The notes under the pieces: generated by a model | Databases searched by the model: none | Seen by the model: only the letters and a program-made list of their open reading frames with translations | What the model was told of the DNA's origin: nothing | Part shown: positions 36,583 to 44,783 of the stretch, in pieces | Layout: every line of letters begins with the position of its first letter | Position numbering within the stretch: position 1 is the stretch's first letter | Position numbers and translations under genes: made by a program | Source: CAVZYN01 sp963779515 | GTDB lineage: Bacteria; Pseudomonadota; Alphaproteobacteria; Rhizobiales; Hyphomicrobiaceae | Reading direction: 5' to 3' | Assembly (NCBI GenBank): GCA_963779515.1 | Contig: CAVZYN010000018.1 | Span: 248,001 to 312,000, forward strand | Length of the DNA stretch: 64,000 nt

Positions 36583-37423
36583 TCAACCGGCCTTCTTCCG
36601 GGCTTGGGCGGCATCGGCGTTCGGGAAGAACAGCTGCTGGCCGTCGATGCGGTAGGACCGGATTGCGTTCTGCCCGTCGGTCGCAAGGATCCAGTCGATG
36701 AAGGCTTGGCCGAGGTCCTTCTTCACGTTCGGGTGCTTGGCCGGATTAACCAGCATGATGCCATATTGATTGAACAATTTGACGTCGCCTTCGGCCACGA
36801 TCTGAAGCGTGTCCTTGTTCTTGAAATTGATCCAGGTGCCACGATCGGCAAGGACGTAGGCGCCCATGGCCGCCGACGTGTTGAGTGCCGCTCCCATGCC
36901 TTGGCCGATCTCGCGGTACCATGCGGGCTTGACGGTCGACGGATCGAGGCTTGCCGCCGTCCACAGCGCCAGTTCGGCGGCATGTGTGCCACTCTTGTCG
37001 CCGCGCGATACGAACGGACTGCGCGCTTCATCGATCGCTTTCAGCGCCGCGATGATGTTCTGGCTGCCTTTGATTTTCGCCGGGTCGGCTTTCGGGCCTA
37101 CCAGCACGAAGTCGTTGTACATGACGTCGAAACGCTGGACGCCGAAGCCGCCGGCGACGAATTTCTCTTCCTGCGCCCTGGCGTGCACGAACACCACGTC
37201 GGCATCGCCGCGGCGTCCCGTATCGAGCGCTTGCCCCGTGCCTTGCGCGACGACTTTCACATCGATCCCGGACTTGGCCTTGAACAGCGGCAGGATGTAA
37301 CCGAAAAGGCCTAGAGTCCTGCGTCGACGTCGTCGAGGCGACAACGATCGACCTGTCTTGCGCCGCGGCCAAAGCCGGAATCAGGGTCAGAGCCAAGATG
37401 AAGCCAATGAGTTCGCGTGTCAT
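36583..37423 (-). pseudogene. tupA: Tungstate-type ABC transporter substrate-binding protein TupA, frameshifted
   Basis: Anion-binding protein of the TupA group. MTRELIGF starts a signal peptide ending ALAAAQ; the mature protein begins IVVASTTSTQDS, the TTSTxxSGL anion-binding segment of TupA. The frame advances one base near 37312 (an extra base before GGC), after which GLFGYILPLFKAKSGIDVKVVAQGTGQAL continues. Later motifs are DADVVFVHA, FVSRGDKSGTHAAE and YTLADRGT-like YVLADRGTW. Repaired length is 279 residues. CGGAG lies seven bases before the ATG. It would bind tungstate or molybdate for TupB and TupC. Confidence 0.83.
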
Positions 37424-37445
37424 GCGTCGTCTCCGATTTTGAAGA

Positions 37446-38157
37446 TTAGAGAATGAGATCGCCGGCGATAAACCGGCGTGCGGCCTCGCTGGCGGGGGTG
37501 GCGAAAAACGTGGCAGCGGGTGCGTGCTCGGCAACGTGCCCATTGACGAGCAGCACGACATCGCCGGCGCGGCGGCGCGCCTGGCCGAGCGCATGCGTGG
37601 CAAAAACGATCTTCACGCCGGTGTCCGCGACTCGCAGGATGAGATCTTCGATGAGCTTTGGTTTGCGCGGGGTCGAGGCTGGCCGTGGCCTCGTCCAGCA
37701 GGAGCAGGCGCGGCTCGCGCGCCAGTGCACGCGCGATCGCGAGCCGCTGCTGCTCGCCACCGGAGAGCCGCCGTGCTGGTCGATCCGCCAAGGCCGCGAG
37801 GCCCACTAGATCGAGCAGCGCGGCGACGGACTGACTGTTGGCCGGCCGGCCGGCGGCAGCGAGCGCAAACGCCACATTCGCCGCGACCGAACGGCGGAGC
37901 ATGACGGGTTTTTGGAAGACGATGGCGCGCGCATCGGCATCGATGTCGATGTGTCCGGAGGTGATCTCCGCCAGCCCCATGATTGCCCGCAGCAGCGTTG
38001 TCTTGCCGGATCCGTTTGGCCCGATCAGTGCGGTCGGCGCGCCGGAGTGCAGCGACAGCGATATATTGTCGAGAATCGTCGTCTCGCCTGCGTGAACGGT
38101 GATGCCCTCGAGCCGCACCAGCGGGCGCTGCCCCAAGCCGCCGAGATCATCCCGCAT
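37446..38157 (-). pseudogene. tupC: Tungstate-type ABC transporter ATP-binding protein TupC, frameshifted
   Basis: ABC ATPase of the TupC/ModC-like type. The first frame has Walker A GPNGSGKTTLLRA, the Q-loop IVFQKPVMLRRSV, signature LSGGEQQRLAIARALA and Walker B LLLLDEATASLDP. Coding then shifts one base in the four-G run at 37669-37672 and continues as RKPKLIEDLILRVADTGVKIVFATHALGQARR to the stop at 37446. Repaired length is about 236 residues. The start at 38157 (MRDDLGG) overlaps tupB by eleven bases; ATG at 38181 is an alternative. There is no C-terminal TOBE domain. Confidence 0.82.
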
Positions 38158-38893
38158 GACGCTCGGACCACTGCCGGACACTCCAGGCGAGTGCGTTGAC
38201 GATCATGATGATGGCGATCAGCACGGCGCCGAGACCAATTGCGAGTGCCAGATTGCCTTTGGACGTCTCGAGCGCGATGCTCGTCGTCATGACGCGCGTA
38301 AACCCATCGATGTTGCCTCCAACGATCATCACCGCGCCGACCTCCGCAGCCGCCCTGCCAAAGCCCGCCAGCAGGATCGTGACCAGTGAGTAGCGCGCGT
38401 CCCACAACAGCGCACGCACGCGGCCGAGCGGCGACACCTGCATCGCCGTGAACTCGTCGCGATACTCGCCCCACAGATCCTCGATCACCTGCCGCGTCAG
38501 CGCCGCGATGATTGGGGCGATCAGGACCGCTTGCGCGATGATCATGGCCTTTGCGGTGAACAGCAGGCCGAGGGAACCGAGCGGCCCGGAGCGCGACAGG
38601 GCGAGAAAAACCAAGAGACCTACGACCACCGGCGGCAAACCCATAAGACCATTGAGCGCGACGATCACCGCGTCGCGGCCCGGAAACCGGGTCAGCGCGA
38701 CGATCGCTCCGAGCGGCAGGCCGATTAGCCCCGCCAGCACCGTCGCGGACAGGGTCACGATCAGCGACAGTCGCACGATCCCCAACAGCGTTGGGTCGCC
38801 GGAAAAGATCAGGGCGAGGGCACTTTGGGCATCCACAGGGGCTGAACTCGTGAGACGACGTTGACCGTGCGCATATCTCGTGTTTTCCTCCAA
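38147..38893 (-). CDS. tupB: Tungstate-type ABC transporter permease TupB
   Basis: Permease of 248 residues with about five helices. Family features are IVRLSLIVTLSATVLAGLIGLPLGA near 38, NGLMGLPPVVVGLLVF near 80 and the contact loop with GFGRAAAEVGAVMIVGGNIDGFTRVMTT near 175, the GExGAVxxVGGNI block typical of TupB. The first 20 residues are not conserved, so a GTG near codon 20 could be the real start. Order on the minus strand is tupB, tupC, tupA. Only 30 bases separate it from the divergent regulator. Confidence 0.87.
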   Translation of the reverse strand: MEENTRYAHGQRRLTSSAPVDAQSALALIFSGDPTLLGIVRLSLIVTLSATVLAGLIGLPLGAIVALTRFPGRDAVIVALNGLMGLPPVVVGLLVFLALSRSGPLGSLGLLFTAKAMIIAQAVLIAPIIAALTRQVIEDLWGEYRDEFTAMQVSPLGRVRALLWDARYSLVTILLAGFGRAAAEVGAVMIVGGNIDGFTRVMTTSIALETSKGNLALAIGLGAVLIAIIMIVNALAWSVRQWSERHAG

Positions 38894-38923
38894 TCAGTCA
38901 ATAAATAGAAAAATCGCAACTTC

Positions 38924-39823
38924 ATGCAACAAAATGCAGGTCTTCAACTCCTGACCACGGCGGAGGCAGCCGACTACCTCCGGATCAAGGAGCGCAAGCT
39001 CTATGAGTTGGTCGCCAACGACGCCATTCCCTGCACCAAGGTCACCGGCAAGTGGTTGTTTCCGCGCGCCGACCTCGATCGCTGGTTGCTGGCGGGCATG
39101 GCACGGCCGCTCGGCGTGATCCCGGCGGAACCGCCGCCTATCGTCGGCGGCAGCCACGATCCGCTGCTGCAGTGGGCATTGGCGGAAAGTCGCGCCGGGC
39201 TTGCGATTCTCCCCGAGGGCAGCGAGAGCGGCTACCACCGGTTCCTCAAGGGAGAAGTAATCGCCGCGGCGATCCATTTCCATGATCTCGACGATCTCGG
39301 CAAAGACGCCAATGTCGATGTAGTGACAAGGGAGCCGGCGCTTTACGACGCCGTGCTCGTGCATTTCTGCGCGCGCGACCAGGGCCTCCTCGTCGCCAAA
39401 GGCAATCCGCTGAAGCTCACTGGAGTCACGGATCTAAAAAGCAAAATGGCGCGATTGGCCGTGCGTCCCGAAGGCGCAGGCGCACAGCAGTTGCTGCTCG
39501 CCCTTCTGAAGCGCGACGGCGTCGCCATGCGCGAACTTGGCAAGCCAATATTGGCGCCGACCGGTCCGGACATCGCTCAGGCGATCCGCGCTGGCCACGC
39601 CGATTCAGGTGTGGCGACACGCGCCGTCGCAATGACTGCGGGCCTCGACTTCATCCCGCTGGTGACGGAACGTTTCGATCTGCTCATGCGCCAGCGTGAC
39701 AGCTACCGCACGCCGCTGCAGACCGTTCTCGACTTCTTCGGCACGCCCCCGTTCGCGGCGCGCGCCGCCGAGCTCGGTGGATTAGATGTGACGAAGTCAG
39801 GGCAGGTGCGATGGGCGCCCTAA
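38924..39823 (+). CDS. Regulator with excisionase-type HTH and periplasmic-binding-protein-like ligand domain
   Basis: A 299-residue protein with no signal peptide. Residues about 8-57 form a MerR/excisionase-type HTH (LTTAEAADYLRIKERKLYELV and WLFPRADLDRWL). Residues about 75-285 form a soluble PBP-like domain of the COG1910 type, with SGYHRFLKG, RDQGLLVAKGNPL and VRPEGAGAQQLL. Such proteins are thought to sense oxyanions inside the cell and control molybdate or tungstate genes. Its position 30 bases from divergent tupB supports control of tupBCA, with a shared operator in that gap. Binding specificity is not readable from sequence. Confidence 0.82.
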   Translation: MQQNAGLQLLTTAEAADYLRIKERKLYELVANDAIPCTKVTGKWLFPRADLDRWLLAGMARPLGVIPAEPPPIVGGSHDPLLQWALAESRAGLAILPEGSESGYHRFLKGEVIAAAIHFHDLDDLGKDANVDVVTREPALYDAVLVHFCARDQGLLVAKGNPLKLTGVTDLKSKMARLAVRPEGAGAQQLLLALLKRDGVAMRELGKPILAPTGPDIAQAIRAGHADSGVATRAVAMTAGLDFIPLVTERFDLLMRQRDSYRTPLQTVLDFFGTPPFAARAAELGGLDVTKSGQVRWAP

Positions 39824-39850
39824 GCGTAAGTTGGGTGTGCCGTTCGCGGT

Positions 39851-42277
39851 CTATGCCATCAGACGCGCATTCGCCGGATCGTAGACCGGCGTCAGCGTCA
39901 CGCGGGCGGGGCACCGCTGGCCAAGTAGATCGACCTCAACGTTCCGGCCCTCGACCGCATGCTCAGTCGCGAGATAGGCAATGGCGAGTGAATGACCGGT
40001 CGCATGCCCATATCCGCCCGATGATGTCACGCCGACCCGTTGCCCATTGCGATAGACGGGCTCGACCGTGATGGCATCGCGATCATTCGTCTCGATGACG
40101 AGGCATACGAGCTTCTGCCGTGATCCCTGCGCACGTTCGGCGGCCAAAGCGGCGCGTCCGACGAAGTCCTCGGCTTTGTCCAGGCGCACGAACCGGTCCA
40201 TGCCGCTTTCGAGCAGCGTGAATTCCGGGGAAAGATCGTTGCGCCAGCCGCGATACATCTTTTCGAGCCGGAGCGAATCCATGGCGCGAAGGCCGAACGG
40301 CTGCAGGCCGATGTCGCGACCCGCACTCATGAGCGCATCGTAAAGTGCAATCTGCGCGCCGATCGGATGATGCAATTCCCAGCCGAGCTCACCGACGAAA
40401 TTGACGCGCAGAGCCCGCACCCGCGCGCCAGCGATGTCGATCTCCTGCGCCGTCAGCCACGGAAACGCGGCATTGCCGAGATCCGTTGGGGTGATCAGTG
40501 ATAAGATGTCGCGCGCGCGGGGACCGGCTAGCACGAGCGTGCCCCAGTCGTGCGTCACATTCGAGATCGTGACCGAACCGTCGCGGGGGGAACGCGCACG
40601 GAGAAGATCGAGATCGTGATGCTCGGCGGCCGCCGCGCTGACGAGATAGAACCGATCCGGTGTGAGGCGCGTGACAGAGAACTCGCTCAACACGCCACCG
40701 CCCGGCGTCAGCACATGCGTGAGCCCAATGCCACCGAGCTTGCGCGGCGCGCGATTGGCGCCGAGCCGGTCGACGAACGCCTCCGCGCCGGGGCCAAAAA
40801 CTTCGAATTTGGCGAATGGCGAGAGATCGAGAAGGCCCGCGCGTTCGCGCACGGCGCGGCATTCGGCGCCGATCGCGGCGAACGCATTGCTGCGGCGAAA
40901 ACTATGGATTTCCGTCGTAGCACCGCCCGCGCGCGCGAACCACGCAGGCCGCTCCCAACCGAAGGTCGTCGTCAGAACCGCACCAGCGGCTTTTTGCCGG
41001 TCAAGGATCGGCACCGCCTTCGCTGGCCGGCCCGCGTCACGCATCGCAAACTCAAAAGGAAAAGTCGCCGCGTACTCGTTGTCATAGACGTCCTTGCACT
41101 TGGCTTCGACCCACTCCTTGGTCGCGTGGTCACCAAAGCGGCGTGGATCGAGGTCCCAGAGGTCAAGCGAGGGATGGCCATCGATGATCCATTCGGCGCA
41201 GAAACGTCCCGAGCCGCCGCCCTGAACGATACCAAATGATGAACCGCAATTGAGAAAGTACCCATCGACGCCATGCGCTGGGCCAATCAGCGGCAGACCG
41301 TCGGGCGTATAGGTGATCGGCCCGTTGACGATGGTCTTGATGCCGGCGTTCGCGACGATCGGGACGCGCTCCATCGCCGCCGCCACAATTTCCTCGATGC
41401 GCTCGAGATCGGGTTCCAAGAGCTCCTGCCCGAACGCGGCCGGAACACCATCCCGCGCCCACAGTTTGCCGCCGTGCTCGTAGGGCCCCAGGATGAAGCC
41501 CTTCCGCTCCTGGCGCAGGTAGTAGGAAACATCCGGATCACGCAGCATCGGTAGCTCGGTGGCGGTTGCCGTCAACTCCGGCACGCTCTCGGTGACGAGA
41601 TATTGATGCTCCATCGACGCGATCGGCATGGCGTGCCCGATCATCGCGGCGATCTCGCCCGCGCGGAAGCCAGCGGCGTTGACGATGATTTCCGCCGAGA
41701 TCCGGCCGCGCGGCGTCTCGATCTCCCAGCGTCCGCTTGACCGCCGCGCAATCGCCGTCGCCGGTGCGTGCCGGACGATCTCGACGCCCATCGCGCGGGC
41801 GTCCGCCGCCATCGCGTTGGTAACGCTCGAGGGATCGACATGCCCGTCGTTGGCATCCCATAGTCCGCCCATCAGCCCATCGACGACGACATGGGGATGG
41901 CGCCGGCGCATCTCATCAACCGACACGACCGGCATGTCGATGTCGCAGAGCCGTGCCATCGCCGATATGCGATGGAACTCGTCCATACGATCTAGCGTGT
42001 GCGCGAGCCGCAGTGCGCCGGTCATGTGTAGGCCAATATCGCCGTGCTTCTTCTCGAGGTCGCGATAGAGCTGCTTTGAATACTGCTGCAGCTTCATCAC
42101 ATTGAGGGAGCCGAAAAAGTGCGGCAGATTTCCAGCCGCGTGCCATGTCGAGCCCGCCGTCAGCTCGGTGCGCTCCAGAAGCGTCACGTCGGTCCAGCCG
42201 CGTTTTGCGAGATGGTAGGCGGTCGCAACACCGACAATGCCGCCGCCGATCACAACGGCCTTCGAGAATTCCCTCAC
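39851..42277 (-). CDS. Dimethylglycine/sarcosine dehydrogenase-like FAD oxidoreductase with GcvT domain (second copy)
   Basis: Two-domain flavoprotein of about 808 residues. The N-terminal DAO domain has VVIGGGIVGVATAYHLAKRG and TAGSTWHAAGN, where the His is the residue that links FAD covalently in dimethylglycine dehydrogenase. The C-terminal half (from about 430) is a GcvT-like folate domain with FSVTRLTPDRFYLVSAAA and VNFVGELGWELHHP. The GTG at 42277 is chosen because GAGGG lies seven bases upstream and the preceding gene stops eleven bases before it; ATG at 42319 would overlap that gene. The usual role is oxidative N-demethylation with transfer of the C1 unit to tetrahydrofolate. Confidence 0.85.
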   Translation of the reverse strand: MREFSKAVVIGGGIVGVATAYHLAKRGWTDVTLLERTELTAGSTWHAAGNLPHFFGSLNVMKLQQYSKQLYRDLEKKHGDIGLHMTGALRLAHTLDRMDEFHRISAMARLCDIDMPVVSVDEMRRRHPHVVVDGLMGGLWDANDGHVDPSSVTNAMAADARAMGVEIVRHAPATAIARRSSGRWEIETPRGRISAEIIVNAAGFRAGEIAAMIGHAMPIASMEHQYLVTESVPELTATATELPMLRDPDVSYYLRQERKGFILGPYEHGGKLWARDGVPAAFGQELLEPDLERIEEIVAAAMERVPIVANAGIKTIVNGPITYTPDGLPLIGPAHGVDGYFLNCGSSFGIVQGGGSGRFCAEWIIDGHPSLDLWDLDPRRFGDHATKEWVEAKCKDVYDNEYAATFPFEFAMRDAGRPAKAVPILDRQKAAGAVLTTTFGWERPAWFARAGGATTEIHSFRRSNAFAAIGAECRAVRERAGLLDLSPFAKFEVFGPGAEAFVDRLGANRAPRKLGGIGLTHVLTPGGGVLSEFSVTRLTPDRFYLVSAAAAEHHDLDLLRARSPRDGSVTISNVTHDWGTLVLAGPRARDILSLITPTDLGNAAFPWLTAQEIDIAGARVRALRVNFVGELGWELHHPIGAQIALYDALMSAGRDIGLQPFGLRAMDSLRLEKMYRGWRNDLSPEFTLLESGMDRFVRLDKAEDFVGRAALAAERAQGSRQKLVCLVIETNDRDAITVEPVYRNGQRVGVTSSGGYGHATGHSLAIAYLATEHAVEGRNVEVDLLGQRCPARVTLTPVYDPANARLMA

Positions 42278-42287
42278 CGTTTCGCCC

Positions 42288-44759
42288 TCAAACTCTGATG
42301 CGTGCGCTGGCCGGATCATAGAGCGGCTTCAAGCTCGCAATTGCAGGTACGCGCTCGCCTGCAACTTCGATCTCGTAGGTGGCAGCCAAAAGTTCTTCGG
42401 GCTTTTCATCCGTCCGGCACGGCACATAGCCGAGCCCGATCGCAGCCCCGAGATGATGCCCATAGGCGCCCGACGTCAGATAACCGGCCACCGCGCCATC
42501 CTTCAAAATCGGCTCGGTGTGATAGACGAGGGGCTTGGGGTCCCGCAGCTGGAACTGCACGAACCTCTTCGCAAGCCCCGTCTGTTTCTTGCTCAGCACC
42601 GCCTCGCGCCCGAGAAAATCGCCATAGCGCCCCTTGGGTTTATCCGCCTTCACCGCGAACCCGAGACCCGCCTCCAGCACGTGATCTTCGTCGCCGATAT
42701 CATGCCCGAAGTGGCGATATGCCTTCTCCATCCGCAGCGAATCCATCGCGTGCACGCCGACCAGAGCGAGCCCCTGCGGCGCCCCCGCCGCCATGATGGT
42801 CTCGAACACATGCCGCGCGAACTCGACCGGCATATAGATTTCCCAGCCGAGTTCGCCGACATAGGTCACGCGATGCGCACGCACGTGCGCCATGCCGAGC
42901 TCGATAGATTTCGCTGTGCCGAAAGGGAAAGCGGCGTTCGAGAGGTCCGCCGTCGTCAATGGTTGCAGCACGGCCCGCGCCTTCGGCCCCATGACAGCAA
43001 GGCAGGCCTCCCCACTTGTGACATCGAGAGCAATACAATGCGCGTCATCCGGGATATGCCGCTTCAACCATGCAAGATCACGGACCGCCGTCGCCGCTGA
43101 GGTGATAACGATGAAGGAGGTCTCCGAGAGCCGCGTGATCGTCAGATCCGCCTCGATCCCACCCTTGTCGTTGAGCCACTGCGTGTAAACGATCTTGTCC
43201 GGCTCTACTGCGACGTCGTTGGCCGAGATCCTCTGCAGCACTGCTTCGGCATCGCGGCCTTCAACGCGGAACTTGCCGAAAGCGCTCATGTCGAGCATGC
43301 CCGCGCCGGTCCGCACGGCGATGTGCTCGGCGGCCGAGTAGCGGAACCAATTCTGCCGCTTCCAGGAATAGTGGTACTCGGGCTTCGCACCCTTCGCCAT
43401 TTCCTCGGGCGGCAGGAACCAGTGTGGTCGCTCCCATCCCGCGGTTTCGCCGAAGCACGCGCCGCGCGCCTTCTGCAACTCATAGAACGGTGTGTGGCGG
43501 ACGTTGCGCGCGGTCGCGAATTGCCGGTACGGGAAATGATCGGCATAGAGCAGCCCGAGCGTTTCCGTCACGCGGGTTTGAATGAAGCTCTTGGTCGATT
43601 GGTAGGGGAACGTACGGCGCACATCGACGTCCCAGAGATCGAACGTCGCAGCTCCGCCGACGATCCACTCCGCCAGTGCCTTCCCCGCGCCGCCCGCCGA
43701 CTGGATGCCGACCGAATTGAACCCGCAGGCGACATAGAAATTCTTCAGTTGCGGCGCCTCGCCGAGTAGATAGCGGTCGTCGTGCGTGAAACTCTCTGGC
43801 CCATTGAAGAACGTATGGATGCCAACCTTCTCCAGCATTGGCATCCGCGTGGTCGCCATCTCCAGCATCGGCGCGAAGTGATCAAAATCCTCAGGCAGCT
43901 GATCGAAGCAGAACGCCTCCGGGATGCCATCTACCGCCCACGGCTTTGCGACGGGCTCGAACGCGCCGAGCAATATCTTTCCCGCGTCCTCCTTGTAGTA
44001 CGCGCATTCATCCGGAACGCGCAGCACTGGTAGATTGCGCGGAACATCTGGGCTCGCTTCCGTGACGATATAGAAGTGCTCGCACGCCTGCAGCGGCAGC
44101 GGCACGCCCGCCATGCGCCCGACCTCGCGCCCCCACATTCCCGCGCAATTGATCACGACGTCAGTCGAGATCGCACCCTGATCTGTCACGACGCCGGTCA
44201 CGCGGCCCTTGGCCTGCGTGATTGACGTCACTTTGACTCCTTCGACGATGCGAGCGCCGTTCTGCCGCGCGCCCTTGGCGAGCGCGAGCGCGATGTTGGC
44301 AGGATCGCCCTGGCCGTCCTTCGGCAGATAGATCGCACCCACGACGCCATCCGTATTCAGCAGCGGATGGCGTTTGCCCGCCTCCGCCACCGAAATCGTC
44401 TCGACATCCACGCCAAATGATCGCGCCATCGACGCCCCGCGCTTGAGTTCCTCGTATCGCTCCTCCGTCAGCGCGACCGAGATTGATCCAACGCGCTTGA
44501 AACCCGTCGCAACTTCGGTTTCCGCTTCGAGCGCGCCGTAGAGTTCCTGGCTGTACTTCGCAAGCCGCGTCATGTTTTGCGTCGCGCGCAGCTGCGCAAT
44601 CAGCCCCGCTGCGTGCCACGTCGTCCCCGAGGTCAGCTGCTTGCGTTCGAGCAGAATGATGTCGCGCCAGCCGAGCTTGGCCAGATGATACGCGACCGAG
44701 CAGCCGACGACACCGCCACCGATGATGACCGCGCGCGCGTGTTGAGGGAGGTCTGCCAT
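42288..44759 (-). CDS. Dimethylglycine/sarcosine dehydrogenase-like FAD oxidoreductase with GcvT domain (first copy)
   Basis: Two-domain flavoprotein of 823 residues, paralogous to the gene after it. The DAO domain shows VIIGGGVVGCSVAYHLAKLG and TSGTTWHAAGL (covalent-FAD His), plus FYVACGFNSVGIQSAGGAG near 345. The GcvT domain has HVRAHRVTYVGELGWEIYMP near 640 and LGREAVLSKK near 730. Its match to mammalian dimethylglycine dehydrogenase motifs is better than that of its neighbour. It starts 24 bases after choline-sulfatase. The two paralogues could act one after the other on dimethylglycine and sarcosine from choline breakdown, or form a mixed complex. Confidence 0.87.
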   Translation of the reverse strand: MADLPQHARAVIIGGGVVGCSVAYHLAKLGWRDIILLERKQLTSGTTWHAAGLIAQLRATQNMTRLAKYSQELYGALEAETEVATGFKRVGSISVALTEERYEELKRGASMARSFGVDVETISVAEAGKRHPLLNTDGVVGAIYLPKDGQGDPANIALALAKGARQNGARIVEGVKVTSITQAKGRVTGVVTDQGAISTDVVINCAGMWGREVGRMAGVPLPLQACEHFYIVTEASPDVPRNLPVLRVPDECAYYKEDAGKILLGAFEPVAKPWAVDGIPEAFCFDQLPEDFDHFAPMLEMATTRMPMLEKVGIHTFFNGPESFTHDDRYLLGEAPQLKNFYVACGFNSVGIQSAGGAGKALAEWIVGGAATFDLWDVDVRRTFPYQSTKSFIQTRVTETLGLLYADHFPYRQFATARNVRHTPFYELQKARGACFGETAGWERPHWFLPPEEMAKGAKPEYHYSWKRQNWFRYSAAEHIAVRTGAGMLDMSAFGKFRVEGRDAEAVLQRISANDVAVEPDKIVYTQWLNDKGGIEADLTITRLSETSFIVITSAATAVRDLAWLKRHIPDDAHCIALDVTSGEACLAVMGPKARAVLQPLTTADLSNAAFPFGTAKSIELGMAHVRAHRVTYVGELGWEIYMPVEFARHVFETIMAAGAPQGLALVGVHAMDSLRMEKAYRHFGHDIGDEDHVLEAGLGFAVKADKPKGRYGDFLGREAVLSKKQTGLAKRFVQFQLRDPKPLVYHTEPILKDGAVAGYLTSGAYGHHLGAAIGLGYVPCRTDEKPEELLAATYEIEVAGERVPAIASLKPLYDPASARIRV

Positions 44760-44783
44760 GGGCCTTTGCCTTATCTCGAGATG

